Of a DNA stretch of 64,000 nt, positions 60,383-64,000 are shown piece after piece. The notes beneath the pieces are model-generated. The model was not told the origin of the DNA. It searched no databases and saw only the letters and a program-made list of their open reading frames with translations. A program made the translations under genes and the position numbers. The stretch spans positions 8,246,001-8,310,000 of the forward strand of contig CM074179.1 of the NCBI GenBank assembly GCA_037179385.1, in the 5' to 3' direction. The stretch comes from Holothuria scabra. Lineage: Eukaryota > Echinodermata > Holothuroidea > Aspidochirotida > Holothuriidae. Every line of letters starts with the position of its first letter. The stretch's first letter is position 1.

Positions 60383-60910
60383 AGGGCCAATTAAACCTCT
60401 CACCCCAAACTACAATTTTGGTACGGGGGTACCAAAATTCTCAATTGGCTCAGCTCTTTGATTGACAGATTGATTATATGTAAACTGAGTTTTTCTTTAC
60501 TCACCCTGAAGTAATAAACTGAGCCTTGTATCTGGATGAGCATGAATTTCAGACAAATATGGTAAGGGCTTAAAGGGCCAAACCTCTCACCCCAAACCAC
60601 AATTCTGGAACCCGGGTACCGAAATTCTCGATTGGCTCAGCTCTTTGATTGACAGCTAATTCAAACAATGCAGAGTGCTAAAGCACACAGCATGAACGGT
60701 ACTGAGAGTGTTTTGATTATATAAATTGGGTTTTTCTATACTCGCCCTGAAGCAATAAACTGAGATTGTGTCTGAATGAGGATGAATTTCAGACAATTGT
60801 GGGAGGGACTTCAGTAAGAAGGTTAGGAGAATTGGTACTGTTTGGCGTGAGAGAAGTGGTTATTAAGTAAGAAGGTTAGGAGAACTGGTACTGTTTGGGG
60901 TAAGAGAACT
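60383..60910 (-). mobile_element. TTAA MITE copy 6, split by copy 7
   Basis: In reverse orientation relative to copy 2. Its first part (60383-60569) stops at GGTAAGGGC. The missing remainder (GTAAGAAGGTTAGGAG through TTTGGGGTAAGAGAAC) resumes at 60867 after copy 7. The TTAA at which it is split is a target site present inside the family consensus. Confidence 0.85.
60574..60862 (-). mobile_element. TTAA MITE copy 7, nested in copy 6
   Basis: Complete element in reverse orientation with TTAA on both sides (60570-60573 and 60863-60866). Starts AGGGCCAAACCTCTCACCCC and ends GCGTGAGAGAAGTGGTTA. Insertion of one family member into another explains the apparent duplication of AAGTAAGAAGGTTAGGAGAA. 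Confidence 0.88.
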
Positions 60911-61309
60911 AGACACTCATACCCGGGTCCAACCACTTATCATGAATCCGCTAGGCTTTAAACCATATTACAGCAAATTAATTACTGTTCCTGGCACAGT
61001 GACGGGAAGGGGAAAGTCCGTTAGTCAAGAGGGGATCAGGGAAGCGAATTGCCCCCCCCCCCGAAATATTCTTCTCCCTAGAATCTTTGAAGTTCAATTT
61101 CCTACTGACTTAGTACGTTTGTTAACAATTGGTCTCTGAAAAACTATTGTCTCCCCCTGGAAAAGGTTTGGTCCCCTTCGGTACCTTAAGCTTGGTCTGG
61201 TTATGGAAGGTCTGGTTCATGGACAGCGCTAGGGCTGGAAGTGTTTCCGGCAGAGGGGGAAATGGGGGTTTGACCCAAACTTTCCCAAAATTTTCCAAAA
61301 GAAGATGGA
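60911..61309. other. Spacer, nothing recognised
   Basis: No gene was recognised. It contains a poly-C run near 61052-61061. Confidence 0.45.
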
Positions 61310-61850
61310 TAAACCACCCCTCCCCCTCCCCCCCCCCCATTTCATTTCCATATCTTGATTTCTTTTTAAAGAGAGAACACTTTTCAACAATTTTTAACTT
61401 ACACAAATAAGCGCCTTTTAAAAACCTTCAAATTGCTCCTTACAGGCGCCTTGAAGCAATCCTTTTTCCGCCTGAACCCACTTGCAACTTTAAAGGCCCA
61501 TTTCTCTCACCCCAAACAGTGGCCAATTCTCCTAACCTTCACAATTAAGCCCCTCCCACAATTGTCTGGAATTCATCCTCATCCAGACACAATCTCAGTT
61601 TATTGTTTCAGGGTGAGTATAGAAAATGTGTATAATCTAAACACCGACTCTCAGTACAGTTCACGCTGTGTAGTATAAGCTTTGGTAAACTGCATTGTTT
61701 GAATTAGCAGGCAATTAGAAAGCTTGGCCAATGGAGAGTTTCTGTAACCCCCTACAAGAAGGGTAGTTTGTGGTGAGAGGACTGGCCCTTTAGTCAAAGA
61801 CATGATCAATTTGGACTTAGGATTTAGTGGTTAACGATCAGGCCTCCCTT
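61310..61850 (+). repeat. Dispersed repeat X, third copy, interrupted
   Basis: Matches repeat X (CATTTCATTTCCATATCTTG, ACACAAATAAGCGCC, CCTTGAAGCAATC, then ATCAATTTGGACTTAGGATTT). It is interrupted by MITE copy 8 at a different site from the copy at 15420-16040. Confidence 0.7.
61494..61789 (+). mobile_element. TTAA MITE copy 8, inside repeat X
   Basis: Left flank TTAA (61490-61493), right flank TTAG. Left end AGGCCCATTTCTCTCACCCC, right end GTGGTGAGAGGACTGGCCCT. Collinear with copy 2. Confidence 0.87.
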
Positions 61851-64000
61851 GTGTTTCTGGCGGAATCCTCGGCTGGAGTACTTTGTTCTCTATTGCCTTG
61901 ACACAATTGTAGCTTGCCCTCCCCAAATGAAATTCAATGGATCGAAGCAAAATTTTAGGAAACGTGTACTTGAGGAAAAAAGTGTATACTGACGCTTTGA
62001 AAAAGTGAGGTCTTCAAGCATGCTAGGGCGCCCTAAACAAAGATTTGGGATTTTCAAAAAAAAAGGGTGTGTCCTCTGTGGGTACGTCGGAAAGTCACTA
62101 CCAAATTTCGTACGAATCGATTCTTCTTTGAATAAGAACTTGAAAAGGCAGCAATTTTCATTTTCTTCAAATGAAAATAACGCCCAAAACACCAGGGTCA
62201 GAAATGTCATTTCCGGCTGCCTTATGGGTTTTTTCAACTAGTTTCTGCACGCTCCAGTTTGCGCAAAACAGTGAAGTTTTCTCGCAGCTCAGGTAACCTT
62301 TCGGGCAGAATTACACCTTTCCTTGAGGGAATTTCGTCATTTTTGTCTGTCCACCAACTGCGTTCACTATAGGTCAGCTCCTGCTCCCACTTTTCAAAAG
62401 GTCAGTCTGATCCGCTCTTGGCAAGAAGTTTTACTAGTTGGTTACCAATAAAATCTTACTAATTATTAATTAATTACTCTAGAAGTAACATTTAGATAGG
62501 TGTCAGTTTGTTAAATTTCCAGTCAACTGTCACCCAAAACTACAATTTTATCTGCTTTCCCCATAAAAATTTTGTGTTAGGTAAGTAATTTCAAACTGGA
62601 TCGCAACCTTTCTCCCACCAACCTTTTTTAATCAGATTCCTTAAAACTAAATAACTTTAACCATTAGCCTCCACCTTCCTTACTAGTCCTTCATAGCAGA
62701 CAGCTGATATCTAGATATATACTGAGAGCATATACATGTCGGGCACAGGGATCAAAAAATAATACTACAAGTGACATATTCATGTATGCACTGTAGAAAT
62801 GCCGGCCGAGAGAATAATATAAGCTAGTGACACATAATGTGTTAATACCGATTAATTTATTACACATATTTAACCAATATAGCCTAATTTGTAATTGTAG
62901 ATACCCTGGTGGAAGGAGACAATTCTAGCAACAAGTAGACCTATGCTTCCAACATGCAATGAGAGCAACTTAATCTTACGCATGCACCGCGGTGGCTTGG
63001 TCACTCAGGTTTTTTTTTATGGAGACAGAGAGCCAAATCTACCGACAGACTATTTCTAAACAAAGCACCACCATGGTCAGTTGGCGCGGAACGCACAGGG
63101 AATTTTGAAATAGCTACGTAATAATCGAACAAAAACCTACCCAAATATCGATTTTACAGTACTAGTCTGCAGATAAACGAATTTTAGCAAGTGTCCCAGT
63201 TTTGTTTTTTGTTTTTTTTTTTTAACTACAAACTTCTGATAACATGGATTTCCGAATACGTCCCGCCGATTTGCCGGCTTCTGGTGACTAGTGCCTTTAA
63301 AAGCTAATTACAAGACAGTGACACATTGTTTTTTTCTGCCAAATTTTCGAGCATTGCATAAACTTGTACATCCTCCTGTTTGCCCGTGTATGATAGCAAT
63401 TTGTAAACATACCAGAACCTTTTGCAATTTTTTCCAAGTAATCGGCCATTTGATTCTAATAAGCTTTTATCAAGACTATGAAGTGAGGCTAACTATAACG
63501 AAGAACTATTTTCCATAAGCTGTCCGCGTGTGTAGTAAGTTTTGTGATCTCTTTCATTTTTTACTTTGGTTATTGTGTTTTATGTTTTTGTTTGTTTTTT
63601 TTGGTTTTTTTGGTTTTTTGGGGTTTTTTTTTAACAAATAACTTTTGAAATGGATCGAATATTCGGCCCTTCCGGTCAAACTCATACTCAAGACTATGAA
63701 AAAGACTGAGAAATATTTTTCTTTATAGCTAGACTACCGGAATATTGTCTTATCAATTTATCATAGATTTTTTACCGTAGCCATTATGATATTTCTTTTC
63801 CGACAGTCAAAGTTTTGAAAGAATTCACACTGGCTGAAGTGTTTTCTGTACCATTACAAACATGCAAGACTTTTAAGACTCGAAATGGCTGTCAATTTTG
63901 CCAGACACCTGCACGGAGGTTAGGTCTACTGAAATTTGGATGTGTGTCAATCTCCCCCTGCATGCCTTGTAGCTATATAACATATTAAACAATTTTGTTT
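61851..64000. other. No gene recognised
   Basis: AT-rich with T/G homopolymer tracts near 63200 and 63580-63635. The open frames are short and show no domains. No repeat family from elsewhere in the window was recognised here. Confidence 0.5.

Overview
The window is animal nuclear DNA, AT-rich and full of introns, with no operons and no prokaryotic signals. It holds two recognisable protein-coding genes that point towards each other. On the plus strand, 17 coding exons (13670-33859) encode kinesin-2 subunit KIF3B, the homologue of sea urchin KRP95. On the minus strand, 8 coding exons (51095 down to 42105) encode mitochondrial glycine C-acetyltransferase, GCAT. All 25 exons join in phase with GT-AG introns. 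The protein sequences and the transposon landscape suggest a marine deuterostome invertebrate, most likely an echinoderm. That placement is inference and could not be tested here.

Layout. 1-13.6 kb holds no gene I can support. It has a 5'-truncated non-LTR retrotransposon nested in a TTAA-flanked MITE, a tRNA-derived SINE, an almost perfect 873-bp tandem duplication, and a small CpG-rich patch that could be the KIF3B promoter. 13.67-33.86 kb is KIF3B. Its introns hold a 24-copy 28-bp tandem repeat, a TTAA MITE inside an older repeat, SINE copies, a hAT-like MITE, a foldback element, a tandem repeat made from a KIF3B exon/donor boundary, a perfect 19-bp-stem hairpin and a 2.8-kb dispersed element. 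33.9-42.1 kb is the convergent intergenic region, with an old MITE and two more tandem arrays (8 x 29 bp, about 28 x 28 bp). 42.1-51.1 kb is GCAT, with two hAT-like MITEs in its introns, one with a perfect 8-bp target-site duplication. 51.1-64 kb is repeat-rich: four further full-length TTAA MITEs, one inserted inside a fifth (split) copy, and a second 2.8-kb element interrupted by a 1.7-kb TA-flanked transposon.

The two genes are functionally unrelated. KIF3B is a ciliary and intracellular transport motor subunit; GCAT is an enzyme of threonine breakdown. The initiator exon of KIF3B and the 5' non-coding exon(s) of GCAT were not identified. The most informative material is the transposon stratigraphy: nested insertions, filled versus empty sites and target-site duplications define at least six non-autonomous families. 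I found no convincing new multi-gene system.
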